Source: Streptomyces sp. NBC_00576 (GTDB lineage Bacteria; Actinomycetota; Actinomycetes; Streptomycetales; Streptomycetaceae). Taken from it: a DNA stretch of 64,000 bases. How positions within the stretch are numbered: the stretch's first letter is position 1; each line of letters starts with the position of its first letter. Under the pieces are notes generated by a model. It made no database searches and was not told the DNA's origin. It saw only the letters and a list, made by a program, of their open reading frames with translations. A program made the position numbers and the translations under genes. Positions 55,701 through 64,000 of this stretch are shown here, piece after piece. The stretch is taken from assembly GCF_036345175.1 (NCBI RefSeq), contig NZ_CP107780.1, forward strand, positions 2,108,001 through 2,172,000. The letters run 5' to 3'.

Positions 55701-56697
55701 CGAGGGCGCCACCGACCTCGCCGACGGAACGGGCGGCGGCCAGGAGGGGGCCTTCCCCACCGCTCGCGAATGGGCCGAGGAACTCGACGCCCTGTTCGGG
55801 GCCGAGGTCCGGGAGGAGGTCCTCGGCAAGGCCGCCGGCACTGGCCGCACCGACGTACTCACACAGCTCGACCCGGACTCCGTACGCCCCTCCGTCGAGC
55901 TGCTGGCCTCCGTCCTCTCTCTCGCCGGAGGTATGCCCGAGCAGCAACTCGCCCGGCTCCGGCCGCTCGTACGCCGCCTGGTCGACGAACTGGCCCGCGA
56001 ACTCGCCACCCGGCTGCGCCCCGCCCTGACCGGCCTCGCCACCCCGCGCCCGACGCGTCGTCCCGGCGGCCGGCTCGATCTGCCCCGCACCCTGCGGGCC
56101 AACCTCGTCCACACCCGCCGGCTCGACGACGGCCGGACCGTCGTCGTTCCGGAGCAGCCGGTCTTCAGCACCCGGTCCCGGCGCGAGGCCGACTGGCGGC
56201 TGATCCTCGTGGTCGATGTGTCCGGCTCGATGGAGGCCTCCGTCATCTGGTCGGCGCTGACCGCCGCCGTACTGGGCGGCGTGCCCACCCTCTCCACCCA
56301 CTTCCTCACCTTCTCCACCCGCGTGATCGATCTGACGGACCAGGTCACCGACCCCCTGTCCCTCCTCCTGGAGGTACGGGTCGGCGGCGGCACCCACATC
56401 GCGGCCGGGCTCGCGCACGCCCGCTCGCTGGTGACGGTGCCCAGCCGCACCCTCGTGGTCGTCGTCAGCGACTTCGAGGAGGGGTATCCGCTGGGCGGCC
56501 TGCTCGGAGAGGTACGTTCGCTGGCCGCGTCCGGCGTCCACCTGATGGGCTGCGCCGCCCTGGACGACACCGGAGCCCCGCGCTACTCGGTGTCCGTCGC
56601 CCAGCAACTCGTCGCGGCCGGAATGCCCGTGGCCGCCCTCAGCCCACTCGCCCTCGCCCGCTGGGTGGGCGACCGCCTCCGCGGAGAACCCCGATGA
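52729..56697 (+). CDS. Fused DUF5682 (YehM-like) and VWA (YehP-like) protein
   Basis: The 1322-aa protein joins an N-terminal DUF5682 domain (YLLGVRHHSPALASAVPALL near residue 35, then repeated helices to about 860), a low-complexity linker (about 865-955) and a C-terminal VWA domain. The VWA MIDAS is complete: DVSGSM near 1163, GGGTHIAAGL and VVSDFEEG. In E. coli these are separate proteins. The start is TTG 52729, overlapping the MoxR stop. A MoxR ATPase probably remodels the VWA part in a metal-dependent way. There is no signal peptide. Confidence 0.87.
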   Translation: MTVDQAAVTAAPPRTSVADPREAVATLAASVRPYLLGVRHHSPALASAVPALLDAAGAEVVCVELPADFQRWLPYLADPRAVAPLAVAGAGEDGGLAFYPFADFSPELAAIRWARERGAAVLCCDLPLADAGWSAPAGPSPTQGGGKPGTGSGVDTGAHTPPAHAATVYTDGLTAAGTGRDGDDLWDRAVEVLAPGCTPEAVRRAALGVGWALRQDAAATGGIPATDLAREAHMRHVLTEAAADGRRVAAVVGAFHAPALTGPDDTVPPVADANRTGAGSGTATEGAVPNAPIGAAADLSGPNSTASVPILPGAEPTSEAARRAPVTSLVPYAFDLLDSRSGYPAGIRDPRWQQAVLTAGGDPDRVRDAAARAITALVREMRAAGHTAGTGEATETLRLACDLARLRGLPAPGRGELLEAVTTVLGQGEPLGRGRALARALETVLVGAERGRIAPGTPRSGLGPSVEAELVTLRLPGPDSAEPREMRLDPLRSALDGGRETLLQRLRVCGVGYGEPVAVAGTGDASALTTRWRLAWTPSVPARLDLAGVRGVSAAQAAAGTLRETYRRETADGGATCAQLLSGLRDAARCDLPDLVADRLAEAAVVLPSAATLPELLDALDLLEALRRGHLPGTTPEGRGQAAELAVTLLEAAVRALPGLAGSDDPQDAAALVALAARAGEHHLGLRMDDALGALARTGSPLVQGAASAARVLLDLDSPDALGARAAGWVDTATGPDGRHRLARLLTGLLTAAGPLLQAAPATLAPLLDRIDRLTDQAFLDRLPALRGGFDTLSPAARDRLLHTITERLGDRLDLTLAAPPELIALWTAADTAGLAALNALHLPFPADGVPGADGSAHRVAQGALDTSEGARGSAQPPETAATAPEHTEPETAKGKPADAGDAFTQPAVPAAVATAPGAVAVPVGTGDEPAGAMATTAPAGSATAPAAAAEPRLVPADRWRLLLGRETDRLPAGARRYAHALDELYGAGRGEGATDLADGTGGGQEGAFPTAREWAEELDALFGAEVREEVLGKAAGTGRTDVLTQLDPDSVRPSVELLASVLSLAGGMPEQQLARLRPLVRRLVDELARELATRLRPALTGLATPRPTRRPGGRLDLPRTLRANLVHTRRLDDGRTVVVPEQPVFSTRSRREADWRLILVVDVSGSMEASVIWSALTAAVLGGVPTLSTHFLTFSTRVIDLTDQVTDPLSLLLEVRVGGGTHIAAGLAHARSLVTVPSRTLVVVVSDFEEGYPLGGLLGEVRSLAASGVHLMGCAALDDTGAPRYSVSVAQQLVAAGMPVAALSPLALARWVGDRLRGEPR

Positions 56698-58601
56698 ACG
56701 AGCAACTCCCGCCCGTCGCCCCGGATGTGGTGGCCGCCGCTGTGGAGGGCCTGACCTCCCGGCTGCGCAAGAAGCTGGACGCGGCGATCGAGCAGTACGC
56801 CGCCGTGCCCGCCGCGGTTGAGGGCGACACCGTCTCCGTCAACTGCGGCGAGGACGCCGTGGTCACCCTGGCGCCCGGGCCCTCGGGTACGGTCACCACC
56901 GCCGACCAGGCCCGCTGCACATGCCTGCTCGCGCCCCGCTGCCTGCACCGGGCCGCCGTCCTGGGTGCCTGCCCGGTGGCGGACGCGGAGGCCCCGGCGG
57001 CGGAGGCCCCGGCGGCGGAGGCCCCGGCGGCAGGGAGCGCGGACAGACCCGAGCCCGAGCCCGTCGCGGCCCCGGCACTCCCCGAGCCGGTGACCGCCGC
57101 CCTCACCCCGGCCCAGACCACGGCGGCAGCCGGCCTGTGGTCGGCCGCCGCGGCGGTCCTCGCCGCAGGGGTGCCCGCCGCCGGAGCGGTGCCCCAGGCC
57201 GAGCTGCTGCGGGCCGCCCACACGGCCCGGCTGGCCGGCCTGCACCGGGCCGAGGCCGCCGCCGTGCGCGTCGTACGCGGCCTGCGCGGCGCCCGCGCCC
57301 GGCACGACGGCCATCGCCTGGCCGACCTGGTCGCCGCTCTGCGCGAACTCCTGCTCACCACACGCCTGTTGGCGGCAGCCCACCCCGACCCGGCCCTGAT
57401 CGGCACCGCCCGCCGCGGCTACCGGCCGGGCGACGGCGGCCTGCGCGTCCACGGGGTCTGCCGCGAGCCGGTGATCAGCGCCACGGGTTACGGCGGCGTG
57501 GTCACCCACCTGGTCACCGACGACGGCCGCTGGTTCTCCGTCGCCGACGTCAAGCCCGGCGGCCCGGCCCGCGCCCGGGGCGCCGCCACGGCTCCCGTCT
57601 CCCTCGGCCCGGCCGCGCTCAACCACGCCCAACTCGCGCGCGGCGGCCTGCTGATCACCGGGGCCACGGTCTCCCCGGACGGCCGCCTAGGCTCCGGAAA
57701 GGGCGTCCGGGCCACCCCCCTGACCGGCGTCCCCTGGTCATCGGTGCCTCTGGCCGCCCTGTTCGCCCGCCCGCTTGCCGAGACCGTCGCCGAAAGGCTC
57801 GCCACGGCCCCCGGCCAGGACGGCGAGGACGGGCGGCCAGGTGAACCGATCGGCTGCGACCTGGTCGTCGTCGGCGCCTCCGGTGATCACCTCCTGGCCC
57901 GCGAACTGCAGGCCGCCACCGGCCCCGTCATCCGTCTGGCCCCCGCCAATGCCCACCCCGACCTCGCCCACACCGCCAACCTCCGCCGACTCGCCTCCCG
58001 CCCCGGCCTCCACATACGCGTGATCGGCCGGCTCGACCCCGACCGGGCCGCCACCCTGCACCCACTCGCCGTCGGCCCGGTACCCGGCGCCGAAGCGACA
58101 CTCCGTCTGCCTCCGGAGTGGCTGGACCGCGCCGATCTCGGCTATGACCGCATCCAAGGCGCGCACCTTCCGCCCCCCGACGCCGGTCCGCCCGCCGAAA
58201 CGCTCACGCCGTCCCCGCCCGACCCGCTGGCCGACTCACCGCTGTGGCGGGTGCGGCGGCTGGTCGAGCTGGCCGTCGCCGGGGGCCGCCGTGCGGTCGC
58301 CGAGCCCGCCCGCAGCGGCGATCTCGACCGCGACACGGCTTCCCTGCGCCGTACGGGATTCCGCACCGCCGCCGACCTGGCCGCGGCCCTCACCGCAGCG
58401 GCCGACCGCCGCACCCGTGACGTCTTCGGCCGGCTCGACGAAGCCGACCCCGACCACTACGCGTCGGCCTGGCTCGCCGCGGCGGTCCATCTGGCGAGCA
58501 CCGAACGGGTTCTGGTCCAAGCCACCTGGCAGGCCCACCAGGAAACCTCGGAGGTCCATGACCGACGATCTGTAGATGCCGCGTCGAACATCGATCCGTG
58601 A
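56694..58601 (+). CDS. SWIM zinc-finger protein (YehQ-like)
   Basis: The 635-aa protein carries a SWIM zinc finger, CxC-x5-CxH, at Cys75, Cys77, Cys83 and His85. A linker follows with three AEAPA units (about 98-112), then a long alpha/beta region of unknown fold. SWIM domains bind DNA or proteins. The ATG overlaps the stop of the fused gene. The last 15 residues (DRRSVDAASNIDP) have atypical composition and may reflect a recent 3' rearrangement. Confidence 0.85.
   Translation: MNEQLPPVAPDVVAAAVEGLTSRLRKKLDAAIEQYAAVPAAVEGDTVSVNCGEDAVVTLAPGPSGTVTTADQARCTCLLAPRCLHRAAVLGACPVADAEAPAAEAPAAEAPAAGSADRPEPEPVAAPALPEPVTAALTPAQTTAAAGLWSAAAAVLAAGVPAAGAVPQAELLRAAHTARLAGLHRAEAAAVRVVRGLRGARARHDGHRLADLVAALRELLLTTRLLAAAHPDPALIGTARRGYRPGDGGLRVHGVCREPVISATGYGGVVTHLVTDDGRWFSVADVKPGGPARARGAATAPVSLGPAALNHAQLARGGLLITGATVSPDGRLGSGKGVRATPLTGVPWSSVPLAALFARPLAETVAERLATAPGQDGEDGRPGEPIGCDLVVVGASGDHLLARELQAATGPVIRLAPANAHPDLAHTANLRRLASRPGLHIRVIGRLDPDRAATLHPLAVGPVPGAEATLRLPPEWLDRADLGYDRIQGAHLPPPDAGPPAETLTPSPPDPLADSPLWRVRRLVELAVAGGRRAVAEPARSGDLDRDTASLRRTGFRTAADLAAALTAAADRRTRDVFGRLDEADPDHYASAWLAAAVHLASTERVLVQATWQAHQETSEVHDRRSVDAASNIDP
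56986..57031 (+). repeat. Three tandem 15-bp units GCGGAGGCCCCGGCG in the SWIM gene
   Basis: Near-exact triplication encodes Ala-Glu-Ala-Pro-Ala repeats in the linker after the zinc finger. It keeps frame when copy number changes. Confidence 0.8.
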
Positions 58602-58633
58602 ATGCCAGGAGAGGCTTTGGCCATGGCCCAGGG

Positions 58634-58898
58634 CTACGCCCTCGCTACCACGATGGTGGAGCCGCTGACGCTGACGGAGGCCCCCGATCCCGTGGCGACG
58701 ACCCCGGGTGACTCCCTCGTAGCCGAAGGCGCCCTGCCCGGACTGGTAGGTGCCGCGCAGGTTCAGGTAGCCGGATCCGTTGCTCGTGGTGGCGCGCGTG
58801 GTGAAACCGACGCTGCTCGGCACCCCGTCGAGCGCGGTGTTGACGCTCAGGGTGGTGTCGACCGTGCGGCCGGCCGCACGATCCAGGGAGTGGTCCAT
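58634..58898 (-). pseudogene. Frameshifted short gene with good RBS downstream of the GH43 gene
   Basis: AAAGGAG lies 8 nt before ATG 58898. The frame reads a beta-rich sequence (TVDTTLSVNTALDGVPSSVG, SGYLNLRGTYQSGQGAFGYE). After GVT, near 58708, loss of about two bases shifts the frame, where VVATGSGASVSVSGSTIVVA follows to a TAG. Together it would be a lectin- or CBM-like protein end of about 88 residues. No family is assigned. Confidence 0.4.
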
Positions 58899-59012
58899 TG
58901 CACAAACTCCTTTGTCTGCGGAGAGCTGTGCGGAATGCGGGAGTTGGGATGATCCCCCGTAGGGGACGTGCCCCGGCGGTCCGCTCGGTGGCGGGGCCGC
59001 CGGGGCACGCGG

Positions 59013-60515
59013 TCAGGAGACGGTCCAGGTCTCGCTGTTGGTGCTGGCGCTGCCGCCGAGTTCCTGGTCCACCGCCGCTCCCTGGGTGGTGGAGCCCGCG
59101 ACGCCGATGTGCAGGCCGCTGCCGATGCCCACCAGCATGTAGTTGCTGCCGGTGTAGCTGCCGGTCAGGTCGAGGGCCCACTGCTGGTTGGTCTGGCCGT
59201 TGCAGGTCCACTGGTGCAACTGGACGCCGGTGGTGGCCGACTTGTCGGGGACGTCCAGGCACAGGCCGCTCTTGACGCTCTTGAGCGTGTAGATGTTGTC
59301 CGCGACCCGGGTGAGGGTCCATTGCTGGTTGGTACCGCCGGTGGACGGCCACTGGATGATCTTGGCGCCGGTCGCCGTGGACCCGCTCGACACGTCCATC
59401 AGCATCGAGCTGCCGAGGTTCTTCAGCGTGTGGACCCCTTCCGACGGGATCCCGCTGCCGGCCGTCCACGTGCCCGCGTCCACGTCGAGGGACCAGGTCG
59501 GGTACTGGCCGAGGTTCACCGTCGTGCCCCGGATGGTCAGCGGCAGCCAGATCAGCTTCGACGCGCCCAGGTTGGCGGTGTCCCAGCGGTCACCGGCGTA
59601 GATGTACGTGGTGCCGGAGGTGCCCTGGACGGTGATGACGTTCGCCGTCTGGCTGCCGTAGGTCTTGGTGCCGGGGGCGGCGAAGTTCCGGAGCGCCGAC
59701 CACGGGCCGCTCAGTGAGGTGGCGGTGGCGTAGACGTTGTCGTTCAGGCTCCAGCCCGTCAGGTGGGAGCCGAAGACGTAGTACATGCCGCCGATCTTCA
59801 CCATGGCGGGCGACTCGACGCTGCCACTGCCGCTGCTGCCCAGCACCGCCACCGAGCTGTCCACGGAGAGGTAGTCGGCGGACAGCTTGTAGATGCGCAG
59901 GCCGTTGTTGCGGTCCTCGCTGAGCAGGTAGCCGGTGCCGTCGGTGTCCTGGAACAGGCCGAGGTCCCGGCTGAGGTTGCCCTGCGGCCGGAAGCTGCCC
60001 CGGTAGGTGTACGGGCCGCACGGGGTGCTGCTGGTGGCCACACCGACCTTGGCCTCGGCGTAGTTGGTGCTGTCGATGTGCATGTACATCACGTACGTGC
60101 TGGTCGACGCGTTGTAGATGACCTTCGGCCGCTCCACGATGCGGCTGGGGCCCAGGTCACCACTGGCCTGCAGCCCCAGGGCCTGACCCCGGTAGGTCCA
60201 GTTGGCGAGGTCGGTCGAGGTGTAGCACGGGATGTCCTGGAAGGACGTGTCCCCCGACGCCTTGCCGGTCTTGTCCTCGCCGAAGCCGTACCAGGTGCTG
60301 CCCACCTTGATGATGCCCAGGCCGTGCAACTGCAGGGTGTTGCCGTTCTGGTCGGTCCGGTCGGCACCCGTCGTGAACGTCACCGAGGCCGCTTGTGCCT
60401 GCGTGGCGGGGACGAGCAGGGCGGCGAGACCGCCGAGCAGGGTCAGGAGCGTGACGAGCGTGGTCCGCCATCGGGCACGCGGTGGCGGTGTGCGGTGCGA
60501 TGTGGTGAAGGGCAT
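59013..60515 (-). CDS. Secreted GH43-family glycosidase with C-terminal ricin-type (CBM13) domain
   Basis: The 500-aa protein starts with a signal peptide (to about residue 42, ATQAQA), then a five-blade propeller (about 45-330) like GH43 subfamily 24 exo-beta-1,3-galactanases: GLGIIKVGSTWYGFGEDKTG, VERPKVIYNASTSTYVMYMH and VESPAMVKIGGMYYVFGSH. Residues about 365-500 form a ricin-type trefoil with NQQWTL and NQQWAL repeats. It would trim arabinogalactan side chains outside the cell. GGAGAGG precedes the ATG. The neighbour GH51 gene supports the plant polysaccharide role. Confidence 0.87.
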   Translation of the reverse strand: MPFTTSHRTPPPRARWRTTLVTLLTLLGGLAALLVPATQAQAASVTFTTGADRTDQNGNTLQLHGLGIIKVGSTWYGFGEDKTGKASGDTSFQDIPCYTSTDLANWTYRGQALGLQASGDLGPSRIVERPKVIYNASTSTYVMYMHIDSTNYAEAKVGVATSSTPCGPYTYRGSFRPQGNLSRDLGLFQDTDGTGYLLSEDRNNGLRIYKLSADYLSVDSSVAVLGSSGSGSVESPAMVKIGGMYYVFGSHLTGWSLNDNVYATATSLSGPWSALRNFAAPGTKTYGSQTANVITVQGTSGTTYIYAGDRWDTANLGASKLIWLPLTIRGTTVNLGQYPTWSLDVDAGTWTAGSGIPSEGVHTLKNLGSSMLMDVSSGSTATGAKIIQWPSTGGTNQQWTLTRVADNIYTLKSVKSGLCLDVPDKSATTGVQLHQWTCNGQTNQQWALDLTGSYTGSNYMLVGIGSGLHIGVAGSTTQGAAVDQELGGSASTNSETWTVS

Positions 60516-60594
60516 GGTCTCGCCTCTCCGTTGAGGTCCGGGGATGGTGCGGGCGTACGGGTGTACGGGTCGAGCGGTGGGATCCTGGGGCCGC

Positions 60595-62130
60595 TCAGGG
60601 GGCGAGCGGGATGGTGATGGTGTTCCAGGACATCGGCGGCAGCAGGGCGCTCAGCCGCCCGCCGTCCGTGACGGTGCCGGTCACCGGCTTCGGCGTCACA
60701 CGGTCCTGATGCTGGAGCGTGTTGGCCGCGCGGCGGTCGGGGTCGGCCAGGGCGGTATGCGTCACCTGCCCAGACACCGGGCTGAACGCCCGCAGGTCCG
60801 CGGTGAGTTCGAGCGGCCTCGTGGTGTCCCGGTTGACAGCGAAGACGGTGAGCGTCCCGTCCTCGCGCTGGACGGCGGTCGCGTGCAGCAGGGGCACCTC
60901 GCCGTAGCGGGCGGTGTCGTGGACGGGGCTGTCCAGGGCGAGCCGGAGCACCTGGCCGCCACCGTGGCGGGCCGCGTCGGCGAAGGGATAGAAGATGGTC
61001 TGCCGCCAGGCCGGGCCGCCGGGCTCGGTCATGATGGGGGCGATGACGTTCACCAGCTGGGCGAGGCAGGCCGCGGTGACGCGGTCGCAGTGGCGCAGCA
61101 GGGTGATCAGCAGGCTGCCGACCACGACGGCGTCGGTGACGTTGTAGACGTCCTCGAGCTGGCGCGGGGCCACGCTCCACTCCGGGGTGTCGGTGTTGTT
61201 GACCGGCCGGCTCTGGTACCAGACGTTCCACTCGTCGAAGGAGAGGTTGATCCGCTTGCTCAGCTGGCGCTTGGCCCCGATGTGGTCGGCGGTGGCGACC
61301 ACCCCGTCGATGAAGGCTTCCATGTCTGCGGCCGAGGCGAGGAAGCTGTCGACGTCGCCGTCGCTCTCCTCGTAGTAGGCGTGGCAGGAGATGAAGTCGA
61401 CGAGGTCGTACGTGTGCTCCAGGACCGTCGCCTCCCACGCGCCGAAGGTCGGCATGGAGCGGTTGGAGCTTCCGCAGGCGACCAGTTCCAGACCGGGGTC
61501 GACGTCGCGCATGGCCTTGGCGGTGACGGCGGCGAGGCGGCCGTACTCGTCGGCGCTCTTGTGGCCGAGCTGCCAGGGGCCGTCCATCTCGTTGCCCAGG
61601 CACCACAGGTGGATGCCGTGCGGCTTGTCCACGCCGTGCGAGCGGCGCAGCTCGGAGAAGGCCGTGCCGCCGGGGTGGTTGGTGTACTCCAGGAGGTCGA
61701 GTGCCTCCTGCAGGCCGCGGGTGCCGAGGTTGACGGCCTGCATCGGCTCGACGTCGGCCTTGGCCGCGAAGCGCATGAACTCGTTCAGCCCGAACCGGTT
61801 CGTCTCGACGGTCCGCCAGGCGCCGTCGAGTCGGCGCGGCCGCTGCTCCACCGGGCCGACTCCGTCTTCCCAGCGGTAGCCGGAGACGAAGTTGCCGCCG
61901 GGGTAGCGGACCATGGTGACGCCCAGTTCCCGGATCAGGGCCAGGACGTCGGTGCGCAGTCCGTCCTCGTCGGCGCTCGGGTGGTCCGGTTCGAAGACGC
62001 CGGTGTAGACGCAGCGGCCGAGGTGCTCGACGAAGGATCCGAACAGCCGCGGATTCACCTCGCCGACGGTGAAGTTGGGGTCCAGATGGACGGCCGCTGC
62101 GAGCGGCGGGTGGCTGACGGGGTTGGGCAT
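60595..62130 (-). CDS. Alpha-L-arabinofuranosidase, GH51
   Basis: The 511-aa cytoplasmic enzyme has an N-terminal part with PRLFGSFVEHLGRCVYTGVF, a TIM barrel with general acid/base Glu181 (GNEMDG) and nucleophile Glu300 (FDEWNVWY), and a C-terminal beta-sandwich. It removes arabinofuranosyl units from imported arabino-oligosaccharides. It has no signal peptide, in keeping with the ABC importer genes just upstream (65 bp). GGAGTGA precedes the ATG. Confidence 0.93.
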   Translation of the reverse strand: MPNPVSHPPLAAAVHLDPNFTVGEVNPRLFGSFVEHLGRCVYTGVFEPDHPSADEDGLRTDVLALIRELGVTMVRYPGGNFVSGYRWEDGVGPVEQRPRRLDGAWRTVETNRFGLNEFMRFAAKADVEPMQAVNLGTRGLQEALDLLEYTNHPGGTAFSELRRSHGVDKPHGIHLWCLGNEMDGPWQLGHKSADEYGRLAAVTAKAMRDVDPGLELVACGSSNRSMPTFGAWEATVLEHTYDLVDFISCHAYYEESDGDVDSFLASAADMEAFIDGVVATADHIGAKRQLSKRINLSFDEWNVWYQSRPVNNTDTPEWSVAPRQLEDVYNVTDAVVVGSLLITLLRHCDRVTAACLAQLVNVIAPIMTEPGGPAWRQTIFYPFADAARHGGGQVLRLALDSPVHDTARYGEVPLLHATAVQREDGTLTVFAVNRDTTRPLELTADLRAFSPVSGQVTHTALADPDRRAANTLQHQDRVTPKPVTGTVTDGGRLSALLPPMSWNTITIPLAP

Positions 62131-62195
62131 GGGTCACTCCGGGATGGATCGGTGCGAAGAGTGGCGTTCTGTGCGGTTGCCGGGGCGCTCTGCGG

Positions 62196-63068
62196 TCAGC
62201 CCTTGATGCCGGTGTGCGCGACGCCTTCGACCAGGTAGCGCTGCAGGAAGAGGAAGACGAGCACCAGCGGCAGGATGGACACGGTGGCGGCGAGGAACAG
62301 CTCGTGGATGTTGACGGTCTGCGCGGTGGTGAAGGTCGACAGGGCCACCTGCACCGTCCAGCTGGACGAGTCCTGCCCGATGACCAGCGGCCACAGGAAG
62401 GCGTTCCAGTTGGTGATGAAGGTGATCACCGCGATCGCCGCGAAGAAGCCGGTGGAGTTGGGGACGACGATCCGCCAGTACGTGCCCCAGCTGCCGAGAC
62501 CGTCGATGCGGGCGGCCTCCTCCAGTTCCTTGGGGAAGCCGAGGAAGTACTGCCGGAAGAGGAAGGCGGTGAAGCCGCTGAACAGGCCGGGCACGATCAG
62601 ACCTTGCAGGCTGGAGACCCAGCCCAGTGACGACACGAGGACGAAGCTGGGCACGAAGGTGACCGCGCTGGGGATCATGAGGGTGGCCAGCACCGCATAG
62701 AAGATCTTGTTGGCGTGCCGGTACGGGACGCGGGCCAGCGCGTAGCCGGCCAGGGAGCAGACCAGCAGCTGCCCGGCGGTGCCGAGCACCCCGACGACGA
62801 GGGAGTTCCACATGCTGCGCGCCATGGGTACCGCGGGGTCGTTGAACAGCTCGGAGATGTTCTCCCAGTGCAGCTCGGTCGGGAAGAACTTCCAGTTCGT
62901 CCCGGTGATGTCGGCGTCGCTGGCCAGGCTGTTGCGGAGCAGCAGGTAGAACGGGACCAGGAACAGCAGCGCCGCGACGACCGCGACGGTGTAGACGGCG
63001 ACGCTGCCGGCCTGTCCGCGCACTGCGCGTGGACGGCCGCGGACCGGGGTGGTGGAGGAGGTGGCCAT
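62196..63068 (-). CDS. Sugar ABC transporter permease (MalG/AraQ type)
   Basis: The 290-aa protein has six helices, the loop EAARIDGLGSWGTYWRIV and the C-terminal QRYLVEGVAHTGIKG. The ATG overlaps the TGA of the first permease. With the GH51 and GH43 genes downstream, import of arabino-oligosaccharides is likely. Confidence 0.92.
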   Translation of the reverse strand: MATSSTTPVRGRPRAVRGQAGSVAVYTVAVVAALLFLVPFYLLLRNSLASDADITGTNWKFFPTELHWENISELFNDPAVPMARSMWNSLVVGVLGTAGQLLVCSLAGYALARVPYRHANKIFYAVLATLMIPSAVTFVPSFVLVSSLGWVSSLQGLIVPGLFSGFTAFLFRQYFLGFPKELEEAARIDGLGSWGTYWRIVVPNSTGFFAAIAVITFITNWNAFLWPLVIGQDSSSWTVQVALSTFTTAQTVNIHELFLAATVSILPLVLVFLFLQRYLVEGVAHTGIKG

Positions 63069-64000
63069 CAGCTGTCCGCCTTTCCGAAGCCGAAGATCCT
63101 GCCCTGCAGCAGCGTCACCATCGTGATGAGTGCCGACAGCACCAGCGCCCCGGCGCTGCCGTGGCCGAAGTCCTGACCCTGCCCGAGGGCCGTGTAGTAG
63201 AGGTAGACCAACGGCGGCCGTGCGTAGGGGGTGTTGGGCAGCAGGTTGTAGAACTCGTCGAACGCCTGGTAGGCCGCGATCAGCATGAGGAGCACCACGG
63301 CGACCGAGGTGGTACGCAGTTGCGGCAGGGTGATGTGCCGGAAGGTCTGCCAGCCGGGTCGGGCGCCGTCCGTCCAGGCCGCTTCGTACAGTTCCTTGGG
63401 GATCTGCTGGAGGGCGGCCAGGAAGAGGATCATGTAGAAGCCCAGCTGGAGCCAGAGCCGTAGGGTGACCAGCACCATCCAGTACCAGGGCGGGGAGACG
63501 GTGCCGATCCAGGCGATGGGTTCGATCCCGAACCAGCCCAGGACGGTGTTGGCGAGACCGAAGCGCACCCCGTTGAAGATCGACAGCTTCCACACCATCG
63601 AGGCCACGACGTAGGAGCACGCGGTGGGTATGAAGAACACCGACCGGAAGAAGGCGCGGGCGACGCGGATGCGGTGGACGAGCAGCGCGAGCGCCAGAGC
63701 CAGGACGTAGGTGAGAGGGACGACGATCAGCGCGAAGAGCGTGAAAGTCCACAGGCTGTCGGTGAACGGCCCTTCGGTGAGAATGTCCGCGTAGTTGTCC
63801 AGGCCGACGAACTTCGTCGGGCTGACCGTGTTCTGGGCCTGGAAGAGGCTCAGGTAGAAGCTCCAGCCGACCGGCACGTAGACGAACAGCAGGAGACCGG
63901 CCAGGAAGGGACCCGCGAAGAGCCAGAAGGTGCGGGTGCTGCCGCGCACCCCGTGCCTGTCACGTTTCGCCTTCACCGCGTGGCCGGGTGGCGCGGTGGC
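63068..64000 (-). CDS. Sugar ABC transporter permease (MalF/AraP type), 5' end beyond the window
   Basis: At least 310 residues with six helices and the EAAWTDGARPGWQTFRHI loop. A GTG at 63976 could start the protein, but the frame is open to the edge (ATAPPGHA) with sequence typical of permease N-termini, so the true start probably lies outside. The partner solute-binding protein is expected just beyond. Confidence 0.9.
   Translation of the reverse strand, partial: ATAPPGHAVKAKRDRHGVRGSTRTFWLFAGPFLAGLLLFVYVPVGWSFYLSLFQAQNTVSPTKFVGLDNYADILTEGPFTDSLWTFTLFALIVVPLTYVLALALALLVHRIRVARAFFRSVFFIPTACSYVVASMVWKLSIFNGVRFGLANTVLGWFGIEPIAWIGTVSPPWYWMVLVTLRLWLQLGFYMILFLAALQQIPKELYEAAWTDGARPGWQTFRHITLPQLRTTSVAVVLLMLIAAYQAFDEFYNLLPNTPYARPPLVYLYYTALGQGQDFGHGSAGALVLSALITMVTLLQGRIFGFGKADS

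Overview
The window looks like chromosomal Streptomyces (or a close relative). It has very high G+C, frequent GTG/TTG starts, dense ATGA/GTGA/TTGA gene overlaps, sugar ABC operons without an ATPase gene (the shared MsiK-type ATPase would serve them), and two intergenic repeat types I associate with Streptomyces. I see no rRNA, tRNA, CRISPR array, integrase, intact insertion sequence or replication origin.

Layout, left to right. 1-178: N-terminal fragment of a cytochrome P450. 283-4654 (minus): a MoxR ATPase, a metallopeptidase/VWA-like protein and a protein with a Gly-Thr/Ser repeat tract, probably one chaperone-like system. 4951-13844 (plus): sugar-binding lipoprotein, two permeases, carboxylesterase, ROK regulator, FAD sugar oxidase, nucleoside-deaminase-like enzyme and a TIM-barrel isomerase/lyase, mostly overlapping and best read as one uptake-and-breakdown pathway for an unusual glycoside. 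13966-17013: secreted SdrD-like protein. 17174-20943 (minus): second sugar ABC operon with a DUF624 protein and a LacI-type operator. 21056-22989: P450 and SRPBCC protein, divergent around a perfect 23-bp palindrome.

23170-30277: XdhC-type maturation factor and three xanthine-dehydrogenase-type subunits (minus) with a divergent PucR regulator, a purine-catabolism module. 30472-34699: TPR protein, GntR regulator, iron-boxed ferric-siderophore reductase, DUF2637 membrane protein. 34758-36963: anti-sigma-type ATPase, then about 1 kb of decayed sequence (orphan ORFs, a 22-bp inverted repeat, a broken gene end) and a small secreted protein. 37227-44962: XRE transmembrane protein, a PP2C-like protein that seems to lack catalytic Asp residues, DUF456, SGNH hydrolase, PPOX-type enzyme and RsgA. 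45024-45570: a 23-codon ORF and a LuxR-type pseudogene.

45702-58601 (plus): five overlapping or closely spaced genes for two DUF4132/MolR-type proteins, a MoxR ATPase, a fused DUF5682-VWA protein and a SWIM zinc-finger protein. This resembles the E. coli yehI-L-M-P-Q set and is the largest poorly understood system here. 58634-64000 (minus): a third carbohydrate cluster with two permeases, GH51 arabinofuranosidase and GH43-CBM13, for plant arabinan or arabinogalactan.

The best candidates for undescribed biology are the glycoside pathway at 4951-13844, the fused yeh-like system, and the smaller MoxR system at 283-4654.
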